A DNA stretch of 64,000 nt from assembly GCF_027111295.1 (NCBI RefSeq), contig NZ_CP114287.1, positions 3,472,001 through 3,536,000 on the forward strand, in the 5' to 3' direction. Below are positions 1-11,100 of the stretch, piece by piece (positions within the stretch are counted from its first letter, which is position 1; each line of letters begins with the position of its first letter). Source of the DNA: Flavobacterium gelatinilyticum. Lineage in GTDB: Bacteria > Bacteroidota > Bacteroidia > Flavobacteriales > Flavobacteriaceae. The notes beneath the pieces were generated by a model that made no database searches, had not been told where the DNA came from, and worked only from the letters and a program-made list of their open reading frames with translations. Made by a program: the position numbers and the translations under genes.

Positions 1-1
1 A

Positions 2-3000
2 GACTATCCTTCTAATATGCTGCTTACAGTTAATCCGGGAATTAACTACGGAACCGCTTTTCTGGATTTCGGATTATCGATTAACAACCTGGTATTATAC
101 AATTTTGGTTCTGGTGTTGTAAAAGAAGATCCGGAAAGAGCAATTCAACTGCATGCCATGTATACAGGTTACATTGATACTTACGGTTTCTTTGACAGAA
201 GTAAATTCTCTGGAATTGTAAAAACAGAACTTAAAAAAGACAAAACAGTAATCTCTGGTCTTGGAATGCTTTCTCTTAAACAGGGGGTTTGGGCACAAGC
301 GGGTTACAATACATTATACGGAGTTTCAGCAGGTTTAGGGGTTAATATTTCACCAAGCATTGCTATAGAATACAACTATGAAAGAGGAATGGGGAATTTT
401 ACCAATATGGGAGGTTCTCACGAGTTTGCGATAGCATATAAATTTAAAAATAGAAATTACTATTACGGAGATGATGACGAAGGTTCATTAATCGATCCGT
501 CAAGACCAAAACCAGTTCCTGCTAAACCAAAAAATACGCAGGCAACTCAGGTTAACAGAACTGATGCTGTAGAAAAAGCCAGACTTGCAGCCGAAGCAAA
601 AGCAAAAGCCGATGCAGAAGCAAAAGAAGCAAGACTTGCCGCAGCAGAAAAAGTAAAAGCAGACGCTCAGGCAGCTGCAAAAGCAAAACTAGAAGCAGAT
701 AATAAAGCGAAGGCAGATGCCGAAGCAAGAAAAATAAAATTAGCAGCCGAGGCTAAAGCAAAAGCAGATGCTGCTGCTGAAGCAAGAGCGAAAACTGCAG
801 CAACAGCACAATTAGCTGCTGATAAAGTTAAGGCAGATGCTGAAGCAAGAAAACTAAAATTAGCAGCCGAAGCAAAAGCAAAAGCAGATGCTGCAGCCGC
901 TGCCAGAGCACAAACAGCAACAGCAAACAGAGCAGTTGCGGCAACACAAAAAACAGCAGCACAATTAGCTGCTGATAAAGTAAGAGCAGATGCTGAAGAA
1001 AGAAGATTAAAATTAGCAGCAGATAACAAAGCGAGAGTAGATGCTGCAGCTGCAGCAAGAGCACAAGCAGCAGCAAACAAGCCGGGAGCAGCGAAAACAC
1101 CTGCACAATTAGCGGCAGATAAATCTAAAGCTGATGCAGAGGCATTGAAATTGAAACTGGCTGCCGAAGCAAAAGCCAAGGCAGATGCAGAAGCTAAAGC
1201 AAATGCAGCAAAAACACCTGCTCAATTAGCAGCAGATAAATCTAAAGCTGATGCTGAAGCATTGAAATTAAAATTAGCTGCAGATGCAAAAGCGAAAGCA
1301 GATGCAGAAGCCGCTGCAAGGGCAAATACTGCTAATCCTGCAGCAGTACAAAAGACACCTGCACAGTTAGCAGCAGATAAATCTAAAGCTGATGCTGAAG
1401 CATTAAAATTAAAATTAGCTGCAGATGCAAAGGCAAAAGCTGATGCAGAAGCCGCTGCAAAAGCAAAAGCAGCAGGTACAGCTCCTGCAAATGCACCGGC
1501 CGTAACTCCGGTTGCAGCTCAGAAAACACCAGCACAATTAGCCGCTGAAAAAGCAAGAGCTAATGCCGAAGCAGCTGCACAGGCAAGACTGGCTGCAGCA
1601 GAAAAAGCTAAGGCAGACGCTGAAGCTGCAAGACAGGCAAGAGTAGCTGCTGCAGAGAAACTAAGAGCAGATGCTGAAGAAAGAAGATTAAAATTAATAG
1701 CAGATAATAAAGCAAAAGCTGATGCTGCCGAAGCTAAACGTAAAGCAGATGCAAAAGCGAAAGCAGAAGCTGCTGATATGGAATCAATTCTGGCTGCAGA
1801 TGCAAAAGCAAAAGCTGATTCAGATGCGCTTCAGGCAAAATTAGCAGCAGAAGCGAAAGCAAAAGCAGCTTCAGAAGCGAAAACAAAAGCATCAATCGAT
1901 GCTGCAAACAAAGCAAAAGCTGCTGCAGCATTAAAAGCTAAACAAGCAGAAGATGCCGCATTAAAAGAAAAATTAGCAGCAGAAGCCAAAGCAAAAGCGG
2001 ATGCAGAAGCAAGACAAGCCATTATAGAGGCAGAAGCAAAAGCGAAAGCGGATGCAGAAGCATTAAAAATAAAACAGGCTGAAGAAGCCAAAGCAAAAGC
2101 TGCAGCAGAAGCTCAGGCTAAATTAGATGCCGAAGCAAAAGCAAAAGCCGATGCGGAGGCGCAGCAGGCAAAACTTGCTGCAGAAGCCAAAGCTAAAGCA
2201 GATGCAGAAGCACAGGCCAAATTAGCAGCAGAAGCTAAAGCGAAAGCAGATGCAGAAGCGCAGCAGGCGAAACTTGCAGCAGAAGCCAAAGCAAAAGCGG
2301 ATGCAGAAGCATTAAGAATAAAACAAGCTGAAGAAGCAAAAGTTAGGCAGGCAGAAGAAGCCCGTCAGGCTAAATTAGAAGCAGAAGCTAAAGCGAAAGC
2401 CGATGCAGAGGAACAAAAAGCCAGACTTGCAGCAGAAGCAAAAGCAAAAGCCGATGCAGAGGCGCTTAAGAAACAGCAGGCAGCAGAAGCCAAAGCAAAA
2501 CAAGCAGAAGAAGTTCGTCAGGCAAAACTAGAAGCAGAAGCGAAAACAAAAGCGGATGCCGAAGCGAAACAAGCCAGACTTGCAGCAGAAGCCAAAGCAA
2601 AAGCAGATGCCGAAGCACTGAGAAAACAACAGGCAGCAGAAGCGAAAGCGAAAGAAGAAGAAGCTCGTCAGGCAAGATTAGCCGCAGAAACAAAAGCGAA
2701 AGCTGATGCGGCAGAAGCCAAAGCAAAACAAGCGCAAGAAGCTCGTCAGGCGAAATTAGATGCCGAAGCCAAAGCAAAAGCGGATGCCGAAGCACAAAAA
2801 GCCCAGCTTGCTGCAGAAGCTAAGGCAAAAGCAGATGCAGAAGCACTTAGAAAACAACAAGCTGCTGAAGCGAAAGCTAAAGTTGAAGAAGAAGCCCGCC
2901 AGGCTAAGTTAGAAGCTGAAGCGAAAGCGAAGGCCGATGCCGAAGCAGAAAAAGCAAGACTTGCCGCGGATGCTAAAGCTAAAGCAGATATGGAAGCTCT

Positions 3001-5053
3001 ACAGGCAAAATTAATTGCTGATGCAAGAGTTAAAGCTGATGCCGAAGCAACTGAAAAATTAAGAGCCGAACAAGAAGCTAAAAAATTAAAAGAAGCCGAA
3101 GAAGCACAACAAGCTAAGTTGGCTGCTGAAGCGAAAGCGAAAGCCGACGCAGAAGCTTTAAAGATAAAACAAGCAGAAGAAGCCCGTCAGGCGAAATTAG
3201 CGGCTGATGCAAAAGCGAAAGCCGATGCAGAAGCGCTTCAAGCAAAACAAGCCGAAGAAGCTCGTCAGGCGAAATTAGCAGCAGATGCTAAAGCAAAAGC
3301 GGACATGGAAGCAGCTCAGGCTAAATTATTAGCAGATGCCAAGGCCAAAGCCGATGCAGAAGCTACTGAGAAATTAAAAGCTGAACAAGAAGCAGCTAAG
3401 TTAAAAGAAGCAGAAGAAGCCCGCCAGGCTAAATTAGCGGCAGATAAAGCAAAAGCCGATGCCGAAGCGCAGCAAGCCAGATTAGCAGCCGAAGCAAAAG
3501 CGAAAGCAGATGCCGAAGCACTTAAGGTAAAACAAGCCGAAGAAGCTCGTCAGGCGAAATTGGCGGCTGATGCAAAAGCCAAAGCAGACGCAGAAGCACA
3601 GCAAGCCAGATTAGCAGCCGAAGCAAAAGCGAAAGCAGATGCCGAAGCACTTAAGGTAAAACAAGCCGAAGAAGCTCGTCAGGCGAAATTGGCAGCCGAT
3701 GCTAAAGCCAAAGCAGACGCAGAAGCACAGCAAGCCAGATTAGCAGCTGAAGCAAAAGCGAAAGCAGATGCCGAAGCACTTAAGGTAAAACAAGCCGAAG
3801 AAGCTCGTCAGGCTAAATTGGCGGCTGATGCAAAAGCCAAAGCAGACGCAGAAGCACAGCAAGCCAGATTAGCAGCGGAAGCAAAAGCTAAGGCAGATGC
3901 AGAAGCACTTAAGGTAAAACAAGCTGAAGAAGCCCGTCAGGCTAAATTAGCGGCAGATAAAGCCAAAGCTGATGCAGAAGCAGAACAAGCCAGATTGGCA
4001 GCGGAAGCAAAAGCTAAGGCCGATGCAGAAGCTCTTCAGGCAAAACAAGCCGAAGAAGCCCGTCAGGCTAAATTAGTGGCAGATAAAGCTAAAGCCGATG
4101 CAGAAGCAGAGCAAGCAAGATTGGCGGCCGAAGCAAAAGCAAAAGCCGATGCAGAAGCGGCGGCGAGAGCAGCTGCTGCAGCAAAAGACGAAACGGCCAA
4201 AGCAATTGAAAGCTTAACAGAATCTATAGAAAGTTCAGGTAAGATACAAAGTGATTTATTGGCACAATTCAATGCAACTGTAGCAAATAAACAAAAAGAT
4301 CTTGACGACTTAAAAGAGGAGAATGATTTAAGTGAGAAAGGGATTTACAGAGAACCAAAACCTTTCAAAAGCGTAGCGGCTGAGAACAGCCAGATAGAAG
4401 CTTTAAAAACACAATTAGCAGATGCAAGTAAAGCTCAGAAAGATGAGATCGCGAAACTGACTAATTTGTATAATGAAAGACTTAAAAAGGTTCCAAATAA
4501 AAACGATGCTTTAAACAAAGCTTATCTTGAAAAGATAAATCAGTTAAAAGCGGCTCAGTTAAAAATGGAGGTTGAAGGTGCAGCATTACTAGCAGATTTA
4601 GAGCGTATTAAAGCTGAAACTGAAATTGAGAAGAGACGTAGAATTAAACGTGCGGCTTATGAAAATGATCAGGGAAGATATGCACAGGATCTTGCAGCTC
4701 TTAAACGTATTAAGGAAACAACAAAAGTGAGCAGCACGCCATTAACAGCAAGTGATTTTGATTTTGGAGAAGATCAGTCAAATATGCAGATCATCAAGAA
4801 TATCAAAAATTCTGAAAGTGGTTATTATATGATTCTTGCAGTTCATAATAGTGCAGAGAAAAGAGATCAGTTCCTGACAAAAGCAGTTGCGGCAGGACTT
4901 ACAGATATCAATTTCTTTTATAATATTACAACAAGTAAATATTATATCTATTACGAGAAATTCGATGGTTTACAAGAAGCTACTAAGGCATTAGAAGCGA
5001 AGGGTACTAAACCATTTAACGGCAAAATGGCAATCGTAAAAGTTGAGAATTAA
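2..5053 (+). CDS. sprD: SprD-like gliding motility protein (5' end outside window)
   Basis: The reading frame is open from base 2 with no stop, so the start lies upstream; 1683 residues are visible. Residues 1-150 look like the C-terminal half of a PorP/SprF outer-membrane barrel (alternating aromatic beta strands, for example NPGINYGTAFLDFGLSINN). About residues 190-1390 are a nearly uninterrupted Ala/Lys/Glu/Asp/Gln helix rich in AKAKADAEA units, resembling TolA. A charged linker and a C-terminal SPOR-like fold (ending MAIVKVEN) follow. In F. johnsoniae sprD sits between sprC and sprB in one operon and supports SprB function; the same order of sprD, sprB and sprF is seen here, which drives the name. 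Antisense open frames along the coil are composition artefacts. Exact role and membrane topology are inferred. Confidence 0.85.
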   Translation, partial: DYPSNMLLTVNPGINYGTAFLDFGLSINNLVLYNFGSGVVKEDPERAIQLHAMYTGYIDTYGFFDRSKFSGIVKTELKKDKTVISGLGMLSLKQGVWAQAGYNTLYGVSAGLGVNISPSIAIEYNYERGMGNFTNMGGSHEFAIAYKFKNRNYYYGDDDEGSLIDPSRPKPVPAKPKNTQATQVNRTDAVEKARLAAEAKAKADAEAKEARLAAAEKVKADAQAAAKAKLEADNKAKADAEARKIKLAAEAKAKADAAAEARAKTAATAQLAADKVKADAEARKLKLAAEAKAKADAAAAARAQTATANRAVAATQKTAAQLAADKVRADAEERRLKLAADNKARVDAAAAARAQAAANKPGAAKTPAQLAADKSKADAEALKLKLAAEAKAKADAEAKANAAKTPAQLAADKSKADAEALKLKLAADAKAKADAEAAARANTANPAAVQKTPAQLAADKSKADAEALKLKLAADAKAKADAEAAAKAKAAGTAPANAPAVTPVAAQKTPAQLAAEKARANAEAAAQARLAAAEKAKADAEAARQARVAAAEKLRADAEERRLKLIADNKAKADAAEAKRKADAKAKAEAADMESILAADAKAKADSDALQAKLAAEAKAKAASEAKTKASIDAANKAKAAAALKAKQAEDAALKEKLAAEAKAKADAEARQAIIEAEAKAKADAEALKIKQAEEAKAKAAAEAQAKLDAEAKAKADAEAQQAKLAAEAKAKADAEAQAKLAAEAKAKADAEAQQAKLAAEAKAKADAEALRIKQAEEAKVRQAEEARQAKLEAEAKAKADAEEQKARLAAEAKAKADAEALKKQQAAEAKAKQAEEVRQAKLEAEAKTKADAEAKQARLAAEAKAKADAEALRKQQAAEAKAKEEEARQARLAAETKAKADAAEAKAKQAQEARQAKLDAEAKAKADAEAQKAQLAAEAKAKADAEALRKQQAAEAKAKVEEEARQAKLEAEAKAKADAEAEKARLAADAKAKADMEALQAKLIADARVKADAEATEKLRAEQEAKKLKEAEEAQQAKLAAEAKAKADAEALKIKQAEEARQAKLAADAKAKADAEALQAKQAEEARQAKLAADAKAKADMEAAQAKLLADAKAKADAEATEKLKAEQEAAKLKEAEEARQAKLAADKAKADAEAQQARLAAEAKAKADAEALKVKQAEEARQAKLAADAKAKADAEAQQARLAAEAKAKADAEALKVKQAEEARQAKLAADAKAKADAEAQQARLAAEAKAKADAEALKVKQAEEARQAKLAADAKAKADAEAQQARLAAEAKAKADAEALKVKQAEEARQAKLAADKAKADAEAEQARLAAEAKAKADAEALQAKQAEEARQAKLVADKAKADAEAEQARLAAEAKAKADAEAAARAAAAAKDETAKAIESLTESIESSGKIQSDLLAQFNATVANKQKDLDDLKEENDLSEKGIYREPKPFKSVAAENSQIEALKTQLADASKAQKDEIAKLTNLYNERLKKVPNKNDALNKAYLEKINQLKAAQLKMEVEGAALLADLERIKAETEIEKRRRIKRAAYENDQGRYAQDLAALKRIKETTKVSSTPLTASDFDFGEDQSNMQIIKNIKNSESGYYMILAVHNSAEKRDQFLTKAVAAGLTDINFFYNITTSKYYIYYEKFDGLQEATKALEAKGTKPFNGKMAIVKVEN
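3466..3965 (+). repeat. Near-identical 129-bp tandem repeats inside sprD
   Basis: The string cttaaggtaaaacaagc or a near copy begins at 3521, 3650, 3779 and 3908, exactly 129 bp apart, so the unit is 43 codons. The DNA between copies is almost identical, including synonymous positions, whereas the rest of the coil is diverged. This points to recent in-frame tandem duplication. Confidence 0.9.
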
Positions 5054-5133
5054 TAAAAGTTCGTTTAAATAATAAAAAAGCAGGCCTTCTTAAATTTTAA
5101 GGAGTTATATAAAAAGAGTTTAAAGCGCTCAAA

Positions 5134-5167
5134 TCTGATTTCCTATGCTGCCCCTTAGGGAATCAGA
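5134..5167 (+). other. Hairpin in the sprD-sprB spacer
   Basis: TCTGATTTCCTA (5134-5145) can pair with TAGGGAATCAGA (5156-5167): 11 Watson-Crick pairs and one G-U, with a 10-base loop. It ends 25 bases before the sprB start. No U-run follows, so it does not look like an intrinsic terminator; an mRNA-processing or stability element inside the operon is more likely. This is inference from sequence only. Confidence 0.6.
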
Positions 5168-5192
5168 TAAAAAGCCCAATAAAGTAAATACC

Positions 5193-8100
5193 ATGAAAAA
5201 ACCTACTATTTTTAAAATTGTATTATTACTACTGTTCTTTTTACAAGGTCATATAGTGTTGTCCCAAAACTATGCGCCTTTCAACAGAGAGTATAATAAA
5301 CAGCTTAAAGGTGATATTCTTACCATTGGTAATAATATACTTAACAAAGGTACTAAGAGAAGTAACGGTACTTATAGTGAAAGCCCAAATACGCCATACA
5401 ACGGAACTGGCTTCAATGGTGATTTTGCTATGTATTACATCAACGTAGATAACGGAGCAACTCCGGGTATCTTTAGTTCAAGTAGTGCTACCCTTACAGT
5501 ACCAAATAACAATGCTCCGGCAGATCCTTGTTACAGGGTTGCATATGCGGCATTGTATTGGTCCGGTATTTTAAAATCGCCGCAAGACAGGTCAAGGATC
5601 AGGAATGTAAAAATTAAGGTGCCAAATACTACTAATAATACCTATCAGGATGTTACGGGTACCTTAATTCATGACATTACCAACGTCAATGATGGTGTTC
5701 GTGATGCTACGGGTAACAGAACACAAGCGTATGCCTGTTTTGCCGATATTACATCACTGTTAAGTCCTACTAACCCAAATGGAGAATATACAGTAGCCAA
5801 TGTAATAGCTACAGAAGGTGTGAGAAATACAAATGGTTCAACCGGATTAGCTGCCGGGTGGTCTCTTTTTATTGTGTATGAAGATGCTTCATTACCAAGT
5901 AAATCAATTTCTTCTTTTAACGGATTTTCAGGGATTGGTAGTGGTCAGCGTCCTGTTACAACAACTTTCAGTGGTTTTACCACGCCATCAGTTGGTCCTG
6001 TTTCGGGAAGGGTTGCTTTTGCCGCTCTTGAAGGAGATTATGGTTACTCAGGAGATTATCTTCAGATCAATAATAAATCGATTGTAACAACACCTGCAAG
6101 TTTAAGACCTGTAAATAACTTTTTTAATAGTTCTATTAATACTACAACAGGTCCATTTACAAACAGGGTGCCTAATAGTACCAATACTCTGGGTTTTGAT
6201 GCCGGAGTTCTTGACATTACGGCTCAATCCGGGATTATTCCAAATAGAGCAACATCCGCCAATATAACGATAGGTACAAACGTCGACGTTTACATCTATT
6301 ATTTTATGGCGTTTTCGGTTGATATTATTGCACCTAATATTGTATTAACAAAAGGAGTTACACGTAACGGTGTCGATGCAGCTAATTTACCCGTTAGCTT
6401 AGGTGATGAATTGGTTTATGAACTTAAATTTAGAAATACAGGAAATGACAATGCAAAGTCATTTACGATAACAGATCAGCTTCCAGACAATACTAATTTT
6501 AGTTTTCCGGCAGATATTCTTCCACTTCCTACAGGAATGACAATGTCTAATGTATCATATAATGCAGCGACAAGAACAATAACATTTACAGTTCCTAATA
6601 GCATGGTAGTTAAGGAACAGGTAGATTTTAACAGCATTCGTTTTAAAGTTAGAGTGGTTAATGATTGTAGTAAATTAACAAATGCATGTTCTGATGTTAT
6701 TAGAAACTCTGCTTTTACTAGTTATATTGGAGATCTTGGAGCAGATCCAAGCAATCCTGCTCAATATGGAGAAACGAGTTATTCTTCGATAGCGGGTTGT
6801 AATGTTGTACCGCAGTCGACTAACTTTTTAGTAGGTTTAGAAGATTGTAGAAACAGAAGACAGGAAATTTGTAATACAACTGATGTAATTTCTGCATCGG
6901 GTGGTTACGCTTCTTATTCGTGGTCCAGGAATCCATCTGGAACACCGGTTATAGGAACAGAACAAACACTTACAATTTCAGAACCTGGAACCTATTATGT
7001 TAATAATAAGGCGAATTCTCCATGTAATGATTTACAGGAAATTATTACAGTTGTTGACGGCGGCGGTGTTAGAACCAATCCTATAATTAAATATGCTGAC
7101 AATAAAGATGCTAGTGGTAAAATTGAACCATGTCTAATAGATGGAAAACCATTACCCAAAATCTTTCTTTGTGGTGCTAATGACTCCAGGCTGTTTAACC
7201 TTGAGCTAACAGGATCTACAATCGTATGGGAGAAAACCAATTGTGTTCGACCTTCTCCAGCTGAATTATCTGAGCTTTGTGCCGATGAAAGAGCTGAGTG
7301 TGTATGGACATCTGCTGGCCCTAATGGTTCTCTGTTTACAGCAAGTGAAGCCGGATACTATAGAGTAACAATAACATCAGTAGGCTGTAAGAATGTTTAC
7401 TATTTTAACGTATATAAAAGTGATGTTTCTATACAGGAAACACATAAAGATATATTATGTTATAAAGCCGGTTATATTAGAGTGGATGCCCTTACAGGTT
7501 ACGAATATAATTTAACAAATGTAGCAACAGATGTTTCAAGAGGCTGGCAGGATAGTAACAATTTTCCAATGTGGTCGGCAGCAGATGCAGGTACTTATAT
7601 TGTAAGTTACAGACTTAAAAATGTAAATCCAACTTGTACATACAAAACAGGTAGAATCGAAATTCGTGCTTTAAATCTTGGGTTAATAATCAATAATCCT
7701 GCAGAGCAACCATTCTGTTACGGAGAAAAAGGAAGAATTACAGTAAGTGCTACTGATGGTTTCTCTTCATACTATTTTAAACTGTATGAAAACGGAACTT
7801 TAGTTCAGACTGTAGGACCTTTTACTTCTCGTACGTATGAATTCGAAAATCTAACTCCTGGCAGAAATTATAGAGTAGAAGTTTATAATGGTTTAGATAC
7901 AAGCGGAAACCCGGAATGTTTGGCAAGTGCTGAAAAAAGAATAGAAAATCCGCCAGCTGAATTAACTATTACTTCAGAGACTATAAATGCCTATACAGGC
8001 TGTAGTGACGGATTATACCGAATCAGAGCTTCCGGAGGATCAAATTACTATGCACAATACACTTATTTTGTTAATGGTGTAGAACATCCGCTTTCTGATA

Positions 8101-11100
8101 ATAATAATTATGATTTAAATACTATCCTTCTTGCAGTTACTGCTCCGGGAACGTATGCAATTCAGGTTTATGACAGAAACAGATGTACAGCAACATATAA
8201 TTTGGTTATACCAGATTTTCCAAAACCTACCTATACTATTGTACCAACAAGCAGTAAATGTTATGACGGTACTTCTGAGATTAGAATTAATTTAACAGGT
8301 CCGGCTACTGGATATACATTAGAGTATAGTATCAATAACGGTTCAACGTATCAGGCAAGTAATGTTTTCTCTAACTTATTCCCTGGAGTTTACAATGTGA
8401 AAGTACGTTATTCTATTACGTATTCTAATGGAAATCAAACGATAACTGTACCTTGTGAAGATCCTTCACAGGCAGTAACTATTACAGGACCAACAGACGC
8501 TTTAACAGCATCTGCAGGTGTTGCTTCGTTAGCTGGTTGTACTTTACCAGATGGATCGGGTGTTAATCAGGGAGGTAAATTACGTATCAACAATGCTCAG
8601 GGTGGTAGAGCGCCTTATCAATTTACTTTTGACGGAGGTGTAAACTGGCAGAATTCAAACGAAAAAGATGTACTTCCTAACAGATTCCCTAAAGGAACTT
8701 TAGGAATTAGAGATGCAGATGGCTGTATCTATATGATTCCTTATGAAATTATTTTAGATGAAAAACCGACAGATCCGCAGGTTCATGTTGAAGATCCAGT
8801 ATTTAATTGTGACGGAACTGCAACTAGTACGGTAACAATTACAAATGCAACATCTAATAATTATACTTACGAATATTATATAGACGGAAGACCAAATACA
8901 CCAATTACAAATAATGTATTTACGAATGTAACTTCAGGAAGTCACAATATTTCGGTTAAATATAAATTGAATACTGTTCCTACTTACAGTAACTTATTAA
9001 GAGAAGATTTTGGAAGAGGAGCAGACTCAAAAGTAGAGGGTATTCACCCTAATTACTGTTGGGAAAGACAAGATGATGTGGTAGATTGTGCAGTAGACAA
9101 TCCATGGCATCCAATTCTTTTAAATGATGGAGAATATGTAGTAACACAAGGATTACTACCTGCTCACGAAGGTGATTTTAGATGGTGTCTTCCTAAAGAT
9201 AATACTTCGGTAATTAATAATACACCGGAAATTAAGGACGGTAAATTCTTAGCGGTAAATGTTGGAGGTGTTGTGCCTCCGGGTGGTATTTTATACAGAA
9301 AAACCATTAACGATGTTATTCCAAATCAAGATATACAGGTTTCTCTATATATGCTTAATTTGTTAAAAATATCAAATGATTTGCCTTCTCCTAAATTAAC
9401 GATTCAGCTTCAAAAGAATGGAGTGGCATTACCAAATGCTTCTAAAGACACAGAATCTATTCCAAGAGATGAGAAATGGCATAATACAACAGATTTAGGA
9501 AACGGTCAGGTTTTAACATTAAACCCTGGAAATAATACCTCTTTAGATTTTGTTATTTTATCTCATAGTCAGGTAATTAACGGTAACGATTTAGCAGTAG
9601 ATGATATCTGGGTTCGTCAGATTCCGGAATCTTGTATTGCAGAAAAAGTTACTCCAATCGAAATTCCTAGAGATCAGGCATTTTCAGTTACAGATCCACA
9701 AATACAAAGCGTTTCTTGTAGTGGTGGTAATACGGGTTCTATTCGTTTTACTGCATCTCACTATACAGGAAGCTATAAATATAGAGTTAACGGAGGACCA
9801 GAGCGTACTTCTACTACAGCCGAAACTATTATTACAGGTTTAGCAGCAGGTAATTACAGTATTGTTATTACTGATGCTTCTGGAAATTGTCCAATAACAA
9901 AAACTGCTACAGTTGGTTCACCAACTCCGGTAACGGTAACGGCACGTGTTTCTACACCGCCTACTTGTACTACAGGAGCTACTATTACTGCTGAAGCAAA
10001 TGGAGGCCAGTCTCCTTATCAGTTTGAATTGAGAGCAGCAAATGGAACTACTGTATTAGTAGCTTTCCAAAACTCTGCTGTGTTCCCTAATTTAGGAACA
10101 GGAACGTATACTGTTGTAGCTCGTGATGCAAGTAATTGTCCTTCTGGAGTGTCTACTGCAGTAATTATAAACAGACCTACAGAACCAACAATTTCATTAT
10201 CTGCATCATCTGATTTATGTTTTGATAGTGTAAATGGAGCAACTATTGTTGTTACAGCTACAGGAACAGGAACTTTATCTTATAGTTTAAATGGAGCTCC
10301 GGGAGTTTCTTCAAATACATTCAGCGTTGGAGCAGGAACACATAGTGTAGAAGTTACAGACGGTAACGGATGTAAAGCAGTTGTGGCAGGAATCGTAATT
10401 GCTCCGGCAATTACCGCAAGACCAACTGTTTCAAAACAATTGGACTGTAATACTACAGGAGCGACTATTCACGTAGAAATTACAGATGGAAAGGCTCCTT
10501 TTACATATAGAGTGAGACAAGGAGCAACAGGATCTTTTGGTTCTCCTGTAAACGTAACAGGAACTGCGTTTGATTATGCAGCTTCAGGAGCAGGAAATTA
10601 TACTTTCGAAATATCAGATGCTAATTCTCCAACGTCTTGTAAAGTTACAGTTGATGCAACAGTTGATGCAATTACAAACCCTACAGCTAATGCAACACCA
10701 GTGCATGTAGCTTGTAACGGAGCATCTACAGGTGAAGTAACATTAAGTGGTTCAGGTGGTTCAGGCGGTTATCAGTATAGTTTTAACAATAGTGCTTTCA
10801 CTTCTACTGTAAGATATACAGGATTAAGAGCCGGAATTGCATACAGCTACAGAGTAATGGACAACAAAGGTTGTTTATCTGCCGTAGGAACAATTACATT
10901 AACAGAACCTGCTGTGGTTGCAGGAACTATTTCTGCTACAGAACTTAAATGCAGCACTACAGGTACAGCTCCTGCAGTAGTTACAATTACAGGATCTGGT
11001 GGAGTAGGTAATTATACATATAGTTTTAATGGTACGACAAACTTTACAAGTACTAATACTTTTTCTGTAACGACAGCACAAACAGTTACAGCTTATGTTA

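Noticed and set aside
667..2795. Long antisense and shifted open frames along the sprD coil
   Set aside because: They mirror the GCN/AAR-rich codons of the coiled coil, giving Ala/Phe/Ser or Leu-only proteins with no start context; composition artefacts.
5145..5192. Upstream in-frame start for SprB
   Set aside because: It would place 16 charged residues before a clean signal peptide and falls in the hairpin; ATG 5193 is preferred.
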